From NCBI RefSeq assembly GCF_003112515.1, contig NZ_BEVZ01000004.1:248001-312000 (forward strand): DNA of 64,000 bases, in the 5' to 3' direction. Position 1 is the first letter of the stretch; each line of letters begins with the position of its first letter. The translations under genes and the position numbers were made by a program. The stretch is from Streptomyces fragilis. GTDB taxonomy: Bacteria; Actinomycetota; Actinomycetes; Streptomycetales; Streptomycetaceae. This document shows positions 37,425-50,513 of the stretch, piece by piece. A model generated the notes under the pieces. The model was not told where the DNA came from. It made no database searches and saw only the letters and a program-made list of their open reading frames with translations.

Positions 37425-37894
37425 GTTTCCACCTCGGCTGGGCGTGCGGAGAATATGGGGGACACATCCGCACGAATGCGTCCCCGTCGTCACCCCTGAC
37501 GGTATCCGCGTACGGACGGATCAACCACGGCGTGCGGGTTCACCGGCGTGCCGCCGGGGCATACGGCGCACGACACGCGGCGCGGGCGGGTGAAATACCC
37601 GCCGCTCAGGGGGGAATACGTCGATGGATGTACAAGTCCGGATCGTAGCGATCGGGTACGGGACCGGTCTTGTGCTCCCGGATACGCATGAGTAGTTAAC
37701 AAAGCGCCGGATTGCTCACCCGAAGAGGGTGGGAAGGCTCCCCCGGTACCCCCTTCCGGCGGTTCCGGTGGGGACCGCCTTCCCGTCCTCCCGCCCCACC
37801 CGTTCGGCCCGTTGCCCCCCGACCCGCGAAGCCTCACCCGCCCCCACCCCGCATCTCCCCATCCGCCCACCCACGTTGACGCGGAGGAGTGGTC
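37425..37894. other. Divergent glgP-glgE control region
   Basis: 470 non-coding bases. A 7-bp hairpin GGCGGGT/ACCCGCC with a GAAAT loop lies at 37586-37604, within the likely glgP leader side. A plausible glgE promoter is at 37670-37698. The glgE Shine-Dalgarno GGAGGAG is at 37883-37889. The region ~37600-37710 is clearly AT-richer than its surroundings. Confidence 0.55.
37670..37698 (+). promoter_or_regulatory. Candidate vegetative promoter of glgE
   Basis: TTGTGC (37670-37675) and TAGTTA (37693-37698) are separated by 17 bp, close to HrdB consensus. Transcription from about 37705 would leave a ~190-nt leader before glgE. Confidence 0.45.
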
Positions 37895-40458
37895 ATGCCC
37901 GCCACATCTCGTCCGACGGCCCGTCCGCAGGAGCCGGACGCCGCAGCCCGCCCTCGGCCGCAGCCACCACGCGACGCCCCGGCGTCCGACGGCGCCGCTC
38001 CGGCGCACACCCCACCCCCGCGCTCCGGGGGCGCGACCCCACCGGAGGATCCCGCCCCGCAGCACGGTCCCACCGGGGACGGCACGGCGGAGGGCCGGGC
38101 CGCCGCCCATCCCGGTGAGGACGGCGCCCCGCATCCCCGGCCACCGGGGACCGGGGACCGCCTCGCCGGCCCCGGCGGCGGCAAGCCCGCCGCGGACGAA
38201 CCCTCGGACTCGACCCGGAACCTGATGAACAGCAAGAACGGCAAGGACAGCAAGAACGGCAAGGACGGCAAGGACGTGAAGGGCTCGCGGAAGGGCCTCG
38301 CCAAGGCCTCCGCCCAGCCCCAGGGCAGGACGCCCGGCAAGTCGCCCGGCAAGTCGCCGGGCAGGTCCTCCAGGAAGGCACCGTCGCCGGAGAGGACGTC
38401 CCCCTCCCGCCGGACCCCCGCCCGGCCCCCGCGCCCCCTCGCCCCCGCGGCGACCGTGGGGCGCATACCCGTGGAGGACGTCCGTCCCCGCGTGGCCGAC
38501 GGCCGGCGTCCCGCGAAGGCGGTGGTCGGCGAGAGCTTCGAGGTCACCGCGACGGTGTTCCGCGAGGGGCACGACGCCGTCGCCGCCAACGTGGTGCTGA
38601 TCGACCCGGACGGCGGGCCCGGCCCGTGGACGCCGATGCGCGAGGTCGCTCCCGGCACCGACCTGTGGGCCGCCGTCGTCACCCCGGACCGCACCGGCCG
38701 CTGGAGCTTCCTCGTCGAGACGTGGAGCGACCCGGTGGGCACCTGGCGGCACGCCGCCCGCATCAAGGTCCCGGCCGGCATCGACACCCACCTGGTGTTG
38801 GAGGAGGGCGCGCGCCTGCACGAGCGGGCCGCCGGGGGCGTCCCCGAGGGTCCGGACCGCGAGGCCGTGCTGGCCGCGGTGGACGCGCTGCGCGACGAGG
38901 AGCGCCCGGTGGCCTCCCGTCTGGCGGCCGCCCTCACTCCCGAGGTGACCGCGGCACTGGACCGCCACCCGCTGCGCGAACTGGTCACCGCCTCCGACCC
39001 GCTGCCGCTGCTGGTGGAGCGGGAGCGGGCGCTGTACGGGTCCTGGTACGAGTTCTTCCCGCGTTCCGAGGGCGCCGTGGTGCCGCAGGACGGGCCGCCG
39101 GTCAGCGGCACCTTCCGCACGGCCGCGGAGCGGTTGCCGGCCGTCGCCGCGATGGGCTTCGACGTGGTCTACCTCCCGCCGATCCACCCCATCGGCCGCA
39201 CCCACCGCAAGGGCCCCAACAACACCCTCTCCGCGCACGAGTGGGACGTCGGCGTGCCGTGGGCGATCGGGTCGCAGGAGGGCGGGCACGACGCGGTCCA
39301 CCCGGACCTGGGGACGATCGAGGACTTCGACGCGTTCGTGGCGAGGGCGTCGGAGCTGGGGCTGGAGATCGCGCTGGACTTCGCGCTGCAGTGCTCCCCG
39401 GACCACCCGTGGGTGGAGAAGCACCCGCAGTGGTTCCACCACCGCCCCGACGGGTCGATCGCCTACGCGGAGAACCCGCCGAAGAAGTACCAGGACATCT
39501 ACCCGATCGCCTTCGACCAGGACATGCCCGGCCTGGTCCAGGAGACCGTCCGCGTCCTGCGGTTCTGGATGGACCACGGGGTGCGGATCTTCCGCGTCGA
39601 CAACCCGCACACCAAGCCGGTGGTGTTCTGGGAGAAGGTCATCGGCGAGATCAACGGCACCGACCCCGACGTCGTCTTCCTGGCCGAGGCCTTCACCCGC
39701 CCCGCCATGATGCGCGTCCTCGCCCAGACCGGGTTCCAGCAGTCCTACACCTACTTCACCTGGCGCAACACCAAGGAGGAGCTCACCGACTACCTCACGG
39801 AGCTGAGCGGGGAGACGGCGCCGTACCTGCGCCCGAACCTGTTCGTGAACACCCCCGACATCCTGCACGCCTACCTGCAGCGGGGCGGGCGGCCGGCCTT
39901 CGAGGTCCGCGCGGTCCTGGCGGCCACCCTCTCCCCCGCCTGGGGCGTCTACGCGGGCTACGAGCTCTGCGAGAACACCCCGGTGCGCGAGGGCAGCGAG
40001 GAGTACCTGGACTCGGAGAAGTACCAGCTGCGGCCCCGCGACTGGGAGGCCGCCGAACGGGAGGGCCGCACCATCGCGCCCCTGCTGACCCGGCTGAACG
40101 AGATCCGCCGCGCCAGCCCCGCCCTGCGCCACCTGCGCAACCTGCGTTTCCACCACGCCGACAAGGACGAAGTGATCGTCTACTCCAAGCGGCACGGCTC
40201 GAACACGGTTCTGGTGGTGGCCAACCTGGACCCGCACCACACCCAGGAGGCCACGGTGTCGTTGGACATGCCGCAACTCGGCCTGGACTGGCACGAGTCG
40301 GTACCGGTGCGCGACGAGCTCACCGGCGAGACCTATCACTGGGGCAGGGCCGCCTATGTACGCCTCGGACCCGGGGGAGCACATGTGCTGACCGTCGGCG
40401 CCGGTGGCGACGGGGTCCTGCGACCGTCCTCACCGCAGATCGGAGGGTCACCCACCAC

Positions 40459-40462
<4 letters not shown>
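37895..40462 (+). CDS. glgE: Alpha-1,4-glucan:maltose-1-phosphate maltosyltransferase with a long N-terminal extension
   Basis: An 855-aa GlgE. It transfers maltosyl units from alpha-maltose-1-phosphate to linear glucans. Conserved GlgE sequence begins only at about residue 188 ([11 protein letters not shown]); nucleophile D569 is in [11 protein letters not shown] and acid E598 in [10 protein letters not shown]. The published S. coelicolor counterparts are D394 and E423, both offset by 175. The first ~187 residues are Pro/Ala/Gly-rich, then Lys/Gly repeats ([22 protein letters not shown]). The ATG at 37895 has GGAGGAG 5 nt upstream. Stop overlaps the treS start (ATGA). Two further GlgE motifs are [16 protein letters not shown] and GWYAGY-like [11 protein letters not shown]. 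Confidence 0.95.
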
Positions 40463-42174
<1,712 letters not shown>

Positions 42175-42184
42175 CCGGCCAGTT

Positions 42185-42218
42185 CCGTCGCGAGGCGGTT
42201 TCGGCCGCCTCGCGACGG
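42185..42218 (+). terminator. Intercistronic hairpin between treS and mak
   Basis: Arms 42185-42198 and 42205-42218 (CCGTCGCGAGGCGG and its complement) give a perfect 14-bp stem with a TTTCGG loop, 10 bases after the treS stop and 51 before the mak start. Likely a partial terminator or an mRNA processing/stability element lowering maltokinase relative to TreS/GlgE; inferred. Confidence 0.65.
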
Positions 42219-42269
42219 GCACGCGAAAACACCCGCTCCCCCGTCCCGAAGGGGAAAGGACGCGCCGCC

Positions 42270-43670
42270 ATGTCGGAAGCCTCGCCGTACGCCCCCGCCC
42301 GCTCCACCCTGCCCGCGCAGGACCTCTCGGCCTTCCTGGAGCCGCTGCTGCTCGAGTGGCTGCCCCGCCGCCGCTGGTTCGCCGGGAAGGGCAACGCGCT
42401 CTCCCACCTGACCGTGGTGGCCGAGACCGAGCTGGTGCCGCTGCCCGCCGCGGGCAACCAGCCCGGGCTGCTGCACCTGCTGGTCCGCGCGGGACGACAT
42501 CCCGGCGACTGCTACCAGTTGCTCCTCGGTGTCCGCCGCACCCTGCCGCCCCACCTGGCCCCCGCCCTGATCGGGCGCCTGCACCACGGGCCGTTCGCCG
42601 GTGTCACGGTCTACGACGCGCTGCACGACCCGCGCGCCACCGGCCTGCTGCTGGAGGCGCTGCGCAGCCGTGCCCGGGTCGGCGGGTTGCGCTTCGAACG
42701 CGAGGGTGACAAACCGTTACCTCTGGACGCGGCGCCGCGGCTGGTCACCTCGGAGCAGTCCAACTCCTCGGTGGTCTACGGCGAATCGTTGATCCTCAAG
42801 CTGCTGCGCCGGGTCACCCCCGGCGTCAATCCCGACCTGGAGCTGCCGCTGGCACTCGCCCGCGAGGGCTGCGCCCGGGTGCCCGCGCCGGCCGGCTGGC
42901 TGACCGCCCGGTTGCCGGGCGAGCCGGAACCGTACGTGCTGGCGGTCCTGCAGCCGTTCCTGCGCGGCGCCGACGACGGCTGGCAGCTGGCGCTGGCCCG
43001 GCTGGCCGAGGACCGGGACTTCACCGGCGAGGCCCGCGCCCTGGGACGCGCCACCGCCGAGGTGCACCTCTCGCTGGCCCGCGCCCTGCCCACCGTCACC
43101 CTGGGCCGGGCCCAGCTCGCGCAGATGGTCGAGGGGATGTGCGAACGGCTGGACGCCGCGGTCCACGCGGTGCCCGCCCTGCTCCCGTACGCGGACGGTC
43201 TGCGTTCCGCGTACACGGCGCTGGCGGACCTGGCCTCGGAGGGGCGCACCTGGACCGCCCAGCGGGTCCACGGCGACCTGCACCTCGGCCAGTGCCTGCG
43301 CACCCCGGACGGCGAGTGGTCGCTGATCGACTTCGAGGGCGAGCCGTCCCGCCCGCTGGCCGAGCGGCGCCTGGAGCAGCCGGCGGTCCGGGACGTCGCC
43401 GGGATGCTCCGCTCCTTCGACTACGCGGCGCACTCCGGGCGTCCCTGGCCGCCGGGGTGGGCGGACGCCTGCCGGTCCGCGTTCTGCACCGGGTACGCGG
43501 AGGTGTCCGGCAGCGACCCGCGCACCGACCCGGTGATGCTGCGGGCCTGCGAGACCGAGAAGGCCGTCTACGAGGTGGTCTACGAGGCCCGGCACCGGCC
43601 GGACTGGCTGCGGGTGCCGCTGGCCGCGATACAGCGCCTGGCCGCCGGGGCCGCGGGACCGGTCCCGTGA
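42270..43670 (+). CDS. mak: Maltokinase
   Basis: A 466-aa kinase making maltose-1-phosphate, the GlgE donor. The protein-kinase-like C-lobe has VHGDLHLGQCL (catalytic Asp in HGD) and IDFEGEPSRPLAERR (metal-binding DFE). The N-terminal cap holds WLPRRRWFAGKG, characteristic of actinobacterial Mak/Pep2. The ATG at 42270 follows GGGGAAAGGA. It is separated from treS by 95 bases containing a strong hairpin and from glgB by 99 bases. Confidence 0.93.
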   Translation: MSEASPYAPARSTLPAQDLSAFLEPLLLEWLPRRRWFAGKGNALSHLTVVAETELVPLPAAGNQPGLLHLLVRAGRHPGDCYQLLLGVRRTLPPHLAPALIGRLHHGPFAGVTVYDALHDPRATGLLLEALRSRARVGGLRFEREGDKPLPLDAAPRLVTSEQSNSSVVYGESLILKLLRRVTPGVNPDLELPLALAREGCARVPAPAGWLTARLPGEPEPYVLAVLQPFLRGADDGWQLALARLAEDRDFTGEARALGRATAEVHLSLARALPTVTLGRAQLAQMVEGMCERLDAAVHAVPALLPYADGLRSAYTALADLASEGRTWTAQRVHGDLHLGQCLRTPDGEWSLIDFEGEPSRPLAERRLEQPAVRDVAGMLRSFDYAAHSGRPWPPGWADACRSAFCTGYAEVSGSDPRTDPVMLRACETEKAVYEVVYEARHRPDWLRVPLAAIQRLAAGAAGPVP

Positions 43671-43769
43671 GCCCCCGGCCGCGGCCCCGGCCCGCCGCCC
43701 CCGCGCCGCCCTGATCCCGTACCGCCCCACACGCCGGACCGACGTGTGTTCCCCCCGAGGAGGCCCCCT

Positions 43770-46130
<2,361 letters not shown>

Positions 46131-46156
46131 GCACGGCCCGGACCCACTGAGCGCGG

Positions 46157-46196
46157 GCGGGGTCCCGTACCGCACGGTGACGGTACGGGACCCCGC
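46157..46196 (+). terminator. Terminator of the glgE-treS-mak-glgB cluster
   Basis: Arms 46157-46172 and 46181-46196 (GCGGGGTCCCGTACCG and its exact complement) form a 16-bp stem with an 8-nt loop, 27 bases after the glgB stop. Confidence 0.8.
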
Positions 46197-46440
46197 GCCG
46201 TTCCCGGGGCGGCCACTGCGCCGTCCGGGCCCGGTGGGTGTTCCGTCAGCCCGCCGAGGTGCCCGCCGGGGTCCTCGCCGGCCGCGCGGCGGCGGCCAGT
46301 TCGGCGCGGTGGGCGGCCAGGCGGGAGGTCCGGCCGGCCGTCAGCGCCCCCACCGGCCTGCCCCGTGGTGGTGGACGGGGGCGGGGAGCGCGGCGCCAGG
46401 CCGCGCCGCCCCGCCCCCTCCCCCGGTCACGGCGTGGTCG
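46197..46440. other. Remainder of the glgB-helicase gap
   Basis: Between the two terminators a 35-codon minus-strand frame (46246-46353, GTG start, Ala/Arg-rich product) has nearly all codons ending in G or C, but no Shine-Dalgarno of note and no recognised family. It is not called as a gene. The rest is unremarkable GC-rich sequence. Confidence 0.4.
46378..46417 (-). terminator. Terminator of the HelD-like helicase gene
   Basis: GGGGCGGGG (46378-46386) pairs with CCCCGCCCC (46409-46417) and GCGCGG (46388-46393) with CCGCGC (46401-46406) inside, 24 bases after the helicase stop on the minus strand. Confidence 0.65.
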
Positions 46441-48750
46441 TCACGCCCGGTCGAGCGCCTCCGACCGCGCCAGCGCGTCCGGCAGCGGCGCGGCGTGCAC
46501 CACCGCGAGCCGCTGGGTCGCGCGGGTCAGCGCCACGTACAGGTCGCTCGGGCCGAAGGCGGCCGGCTCGACCACGATCACGGAGTCGAACTCCAGCCCC
46601 TTCACCCCCCGCGGGTCCACCAGCACGACCCGCCGGGTCAGGTCCGGCACGCCGGTGACCGGAACGCCGAGCGCATCCCCCAGTTCCCCGTGCAGCTCCC
46701 GCGGCGCGACGACCGCGAGGCGCCCCTCCTCGGGGGTGAGGTCGCCCACCACCGACGCGACGGCGCCCGGCAGCTCGCCGGGGCCGCCCGCCGCGACGGC
46801 GAACGGCCGGATCCCGGTCTCCCGCACCGACCGCGGCGGCTCGAACTCCGGCGCCCGTGCCCGCACGACCGCCGCCGCGACCTCCATGATCTCCGCCGGG
46901 GTGCGGTAGTTGACGGACAGCCGCCTGTGCTCCCACCGGTCCTCGACGTAGGGGGCGAGGATCCCCTTCCAGGACCCCACTCCCACCGCCTCGGCGGTCT
47001 GCGCGGGGTCGCCCACCAGCGTCATCGCCCGCGTCGGGGACCTGCGCATCAGCAGCCGCCACGCCATCGGCGACAGCTCCTGCGCCTCGTCCACGATGAT
47101 GTGCCCGAACGCCCAGGTGCGGTCCGCCGCCGCCCGCTCCGCCGCGCTGCGGTGGTCGGCCTCCTCGTGCCGTTCGGCGAACCGCTCCGCGTCGATGATG
47201 TCCTGCGCGCCGAGCACCTCCGCGTCCTCGTCGTCCTTGTCCTCGAACTCGTAGGTGCGCGAGGCGTAGGCGACGTCCAGCACGCCCTGCGCGTAGGCGA
47301 TGCGGGCCCGCTGCTCGCGTGCCGCCCGGTCGCGCGCCGCCCGGTCGTCCTCGCCGAGCAGCTCGGCCGCCTCGTCGAGCAGCGGCACGTCGGCGACCGT
47401 CCACTCCGTGGTCACCGGCCGCCGCACCGCCTCCGCGTCCTCGGGCGGCAGGTAGCCGTCCGGTTCCGCCAGCAGCCGGGCCACCACCTGCCGCGGGGTG
47501 AGCACCGGCCAGAGCTCGTCGATCGCGTCCCAGACGGCCGGGTTGTCGGCCAGCTCGTCGCGGATCGCCGAGACGTCGCTGTCGTCCAGCAGGTTGGACC
47601 CGTCGTAGGGGTCGGTGCCGATCTGCTCGGCGACCAGCTCGGTGAGCGTGTTCAGCAGGTACCCCTCGAAGTACTCCCGCGCCAGGTTGTGCGGCAGCCC
47701 CGTGGACCGGGCGCGGTCCCGGGCGACCCGCACCAGGCCCTCGTCGAGCATCACCACCTGCCGGTCGTGCTCGACGGCGAGCACCGGGTCGGGCAGCCGC
47801 TCGTGGTCGCGCACCAGGCGCTCCAGCACCTCGGCCATCCCCGCGCGCCCCTTCACCGCCGCCGTGGCCGGGGTGTCGGCGGCGGTCGCCGTGACGCCGG
47901 GGAACAGCTCGCCCACGGTGGCCAGCAGCACGCCGGTCTCACCCAGCGAAGGCAGCACCTCGCCGATGTAACCGAGGAAGGCCGGGTTCGGGCCGACGAT
48001 CAGCACCGCGCGCCGCGCCAGCAGCTCGCGGTGCTCGTAGAGCAGGAAGGCGGCACGGTGCAGGGCGACCGCGGTCTTGCCGGTGCCGGGCCCGCCCTCG
48101 ACCACCATCACCCCCTGGTGCGGGGCGCGGATGATGCGGTCCTGGTCGGCCTGGATGGTGCGCACGATGTCGCCCATCCGGCCGGTGCGGGCCTGGTTGA
48201 GCGCGGCCAGCAGCACGGCGTCGCCGGTGGGGTCCTCGTGGCCGGTGCGGGTGGTGTCGCCCAGGTCGAGGATCTCGTCGTGCAGGGCGGTGACCGTGCG
48301 GCCCTCGCTCGAGATGTGCCGGCGCCGCCGCAGCCCCATCGGGGAGTACCCGGTGGCCAGGTAGAACGGTCGCGCCACCTCGGCGCGCCAGTCGATCAGC
48401 AGCGGTGTGCGCTCCTCGTCGTCGGCCCGGATGCCGATCCGGCCGATGTGGTGGGTCGCGCCGCCGGTGAGGTCGATCCGGCCGAAGCAGAGCGCGCTGT
48501 CGACCGCGTCCAGGGCGGCGAGCAGCCCGGAGCGCTCGGCGACCAGGATGTCGCGCTCCAGCCGGCCCTGCCGCGTGGTGTCCCCCTGGGCCAGCGCCTC
48601 CTTGACGGCACGGTCCGCGTCCGCGCGCAGGGTCTCGACGTGCTCGTGCAGTCCGTCGACGAATTCCTGCTCACGCCGCAATTCGAGGTCGTGGAATTCG
48701 TCGTTCCCGCCGTCGTTCCCGCCGTCGTGTGAATGTGCCGTGTTTGACAA
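46441..48750 (-). CDS. HelD-type UvrD-like ATPase, probable RNA polymerase-associated factor (HelR/HelD)
   Basis: A 769-aa superfamily 1 ATPase. Residues ~20-75 form an antiparallel coiled-coil-like N-terminus (EQEFVDGLHEHVETLRADAD...), as in HelD. Walker A is EGGPGTGKTAVALHRAAFLLY (~220-240), Walker B HIIVDEAQELSPMAW, and later motifs VGDPAQTAEA, LSVNYRTP, GVKGLEFDSVIV and YVALTRATQRL. HelD proteins dislodge RNA polymerase from nucleic acid, and HelR homologues in Streptomyces confer rifamycin tolerance. A simple DNA helicase is the alternative. The start is TTG at 48750 (MSNTAHSHDG) with CGGGAG upstream. Monocistronic between two terminators. Confidence 0.85.
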   Translation of the reverse strand: MSNTAHSHDGGNDGGNDEFHDLELRREQEFVDGLHEHVETLRADADRAVKEALAQGDTTRQGRLERDILVAERSGLLAALDAVDSALCFGRIDLTGGATHHIGRIGIRADDEERTPLLIDWRAEVARPFYLATGYSPMGLRRRRHISSEGRTVTALHDEILDLGDTTRTGHEDPTGDAVLLAALNQARTGRMGDIVRTIQADQDRIIRAPHQGVMVVEGGPGTGKTAVALHRAAFLLYEHRELLARRAVLIVGPNPAFLGYIGEVLPSLGETGVLLATVGELFPGVTATAADTPATAAVKGRAGMAEVLERLVRDHERLPDPVLAVEHDRQVVMLDEGLVRVARDRARSTGLPHNLAREYFEGYLLNTLTELVAEQIGTDPYDGSNLLDDSDVSAIRDELADNPAVWDAIDELWPVLTPRQVVARLLAEPDGYLPPEDAEAVRRPVTTEWTVADVPLLDEAAELLGEDDRAARDRAAREQRARIAYAQGVLDVAYASRTYEFEDKDDEDAEVLGAQDIIDAERFAERHEEADHRSAAERAAADRTWAFGHIIVDEAQELSPMAWRLLMRRSPTRAMTLVGDPAQTAEAVGVGSWKGILAPYVEDRWEHRRLSVNYRTPAEIMEVAAAVVRARAPEFEPPRSVRETGIRPFAVAAGGPGELPGAVASVVGDLTPEEGRLAVVAPRELHGELGDALGVPVTGVPDLTRRVVLVDPRGVKGLEFDSVIVVEPAAFGPSDLYVALTRATQRLAVVHAAPLPDALARSEALDRA

Positions 48751-48836
48751 TGCCGCTCCCGCCCGGATATACTCTGCTCAGTACGCTTTATCGTGACTTT
48801 CTGAAACAAGTCGCGAATGAACAAAGATAGACGACG

Positions 48837-48868
48837 AAAACCCCCGGAGACAATTCCCCGGGGGTTTT
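48837..48868. terminator. Rho-independent terminator after the dicarboxylate symporter gene
   Basis: AAAACCCCCGG (48837-48847) and CCGGGGGTTTT (48858-48868) form a perfect 11-bp stem with A/T tracts on both sides. It ends the minus-strand symporter transcript and, in principle, works in both directions. It insulates the helicase promoter (about 48760-48830). Confidence 0.88.
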
Positions 48869-48920
48869 TCCGTGCGCCTGTGTGCGCCGCGGTGTCGGGT
48901 CCGGACGTCAGGGCGTGACG

Positions 48921-50342
48921 TCAGGACCTGGCGAGCGTCTTGTCGTCACCGGCGGAGGCGGCGGGCGGTCCGGCCGGCCCGCCGGAGGCGTCGTGGCCGT
49001 CGCCGTGGCCCTCGTGCCCGTCGAGCAGCGTGCGCTCGTCGAAGGGCAGCTCGCCGGCGAGGACGCGCCGGACCCGGTCCTTGTCGACCTCCTTGGTCCA
49101 GGTGCCGATCAGCAGCGTGGCGACCGCGTTGCCCGCGAAGTTCGTCAGGGCGCGGGCCTCGCTCATGAACCGGTCGATGCCGACGATCATGCCGACGCCG
49201 TCGACCAGGTCGGGCTTGTGCGACTGGAGCGCGCCGGCCAGCGTGGCCAGGCCGGCGCCGGTGACGCCCGCGGCGCCCTTGGAGGCCACCATCATGAAGA
49301 GCAGCAGGGTGATCTGCTGGCCGACCGTCATCGGGTCGCCCATCGCCTCGGCGATGAACAGCGAGGCCATGGTCAGGTAGATCATCGTGCCGTCGAGGTT
49401 GAAGGAGTAGCCCGTCGGCACGGTGATGCCGACGACCGGGCGGCTGACGCCCAGGTGCTCCATCTTGGCGATCAGCCGCGGCAGCGCCGACTCCGAGGAG
49501 GAGGTCGAGAAGATGAGCAGGAATTCGCGGCCCAGGTACTTCAGCAGGCTGAACAGGTTCACCTTGGCGACGATCCGGACCAGGGCCCCGAGCACCACCA
49601 GCACGAACAGGGCGCAGGTGAGGTAGAAGCCGATCATGATGGCCGCCAGCGCCTTCAGGGCGTCGACGCCGGTCTCCCCGACCACGGCCGCGATGGCGCC
49701 GAAGGCGCCCACCGGGGCCGCCCACATGATCATGGCGAGGATGCGGAAGACCAGCCGCTGGATGTGCTCGACGCCGCGCAGGATCGGCTCGCCGGAACGG
49801 CCCATGGTCTGCAGCGCGAAGCCGGCCAGCAGGGCGACCAGCAGGGTCTGCAGGACGACGCCCTCGGTGAAGGCGGAGACCAGCGTGGTCGGGATGATGG
49901 ACAGCAGGAAGTCGGTCGTCGTGGTCTCGCTGCCGGCCGCGGCCTGCTCCTGGCCGACGCCCTTGGCGGCCTCGGTGAGCTCCACCGCGCCGCCCGGATG
50001 GACGACGTTGCCGACGACCAGACCGATGGCCAGCGCGACGAAGGACATCGTCACGAAGTAGCCGATGGCGAGGCCGCCCACCTTGCCGACCTTGGCCGCC
50101 TTCCGCACCGAACCGATGCCGAGCACGATGGTGCAGAAGATGATCGGCGAGATCATCATCTTGATGAGTCCGACGAACGCGGTGCCTATCGGCTTGAGTT
50201 CCTTGGCGACGCCGGGAGCTGTCAGGCCCAGGACGATGCCGAGGACCACGGCCACCACGACCGCGAGATAGAGGAAATGCGTGCGGTCCCGCCGAGGTCC
50301 GGCGTCGGGTCCCGCTTGACCCGGGATGGTCGCACCGGTCAT
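48921..50342 (-). CDS. Dicarboxylate/amino acid:cation symporter (DctA/GltP family)
   Basis: A 473-aa secondary transporter. It has the DAACS fold with helices from ~residue 20 (FLYLAVVVAVVLGIVLGL), the HP1 serine-rich motif FSTSSSESALP, the SFNLDGTMIYL motif of TM7 and MIVGIDRFMSEARALTNFAGN in TM8. This combination is typical of C4-dicarboxylate uptake coupled to protons or sodium; glutamate or aspartate is also possible. The C-terminal ~25 residues are His/Gly/Asp-rich. ATG 50342 follows AAGGAGG. Its regulator could be the divergently placed HTH gene. Confidence 0.9.
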   Translation of the reverse strand: MTGATIPGQAGPDAGPRRDRTHFLYLAVVVAVVLGIVLGLTAPGVAKELKPIGTAFVGLIKMMISPIIFCTIVLGIGSVRKAAKVGKVGGLAIGYFVTMSFVALAIGLVVGNVVHPGGAVELTEAAKGVGQEQAAAGSETTTTDFLLSIIPTTLVSAFTEGVVLQTLLVALLAGFALQTMGRSGEPILRGVEHIQRLVFRILAMIMWAAPVGAFGAIAAVVGETGVDALKALAAIMIGFYLTCALFVLVVLGALVRIVAKVNLFSLLKYLGREFLLIFSTSSSESALPRLIAKMEHLGVSRPVVGITVPTGYSFNLDGTMIYLTMASLFIAEAMGDPMTVGQQITLLLFMMVASKGAAGVTGAGLATLAGALQSHKPDLVDGVGMIVGIDRFMSEARALTNFAGNAVATLLIGTWTKEVDKDRVRRVLAGELPFDERTLLDGHEGHGDGHDASGGPAGPPAASAGDDKTLARS

Positions 50343-50445
50343 GGATGGCCTCCTTGGCAGCCGTGTCGGAAAAAGCGTCCGACGATGCTTGCACATGGCA
50401 TTCAGCTGCCGGACGGCTTTCCGACGGCACCGGAGTCGTCAGATT

Positions 50446-50455
50446 TTCACGTGAA
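50446..50455. promoter_or_regulatory. TTCACGTGAA palindrome in the symporter-HTH intergenic region
   Basis: A perfect 10-bp palindrome, framed by GATT and AATC (50442-50461), in the 171-bp divergent gap. It lies within reach of both promoters and is an operator candidate for the HTH protein. Confidence 0.4.
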
Positions 50456-50513
50456 GTAATCAGATGTGAGCAAGCGGTGGTGAGCGGGAACCCGCCGCCC
50501 TAGCGTCTGCATC

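Noticed and set aside
37490..40384. 964-codon minus-strand frame across glgE
   Set aside because: Shadow frame; no domain is recognisable and it lies fully opposite conserved GlgE sequence.
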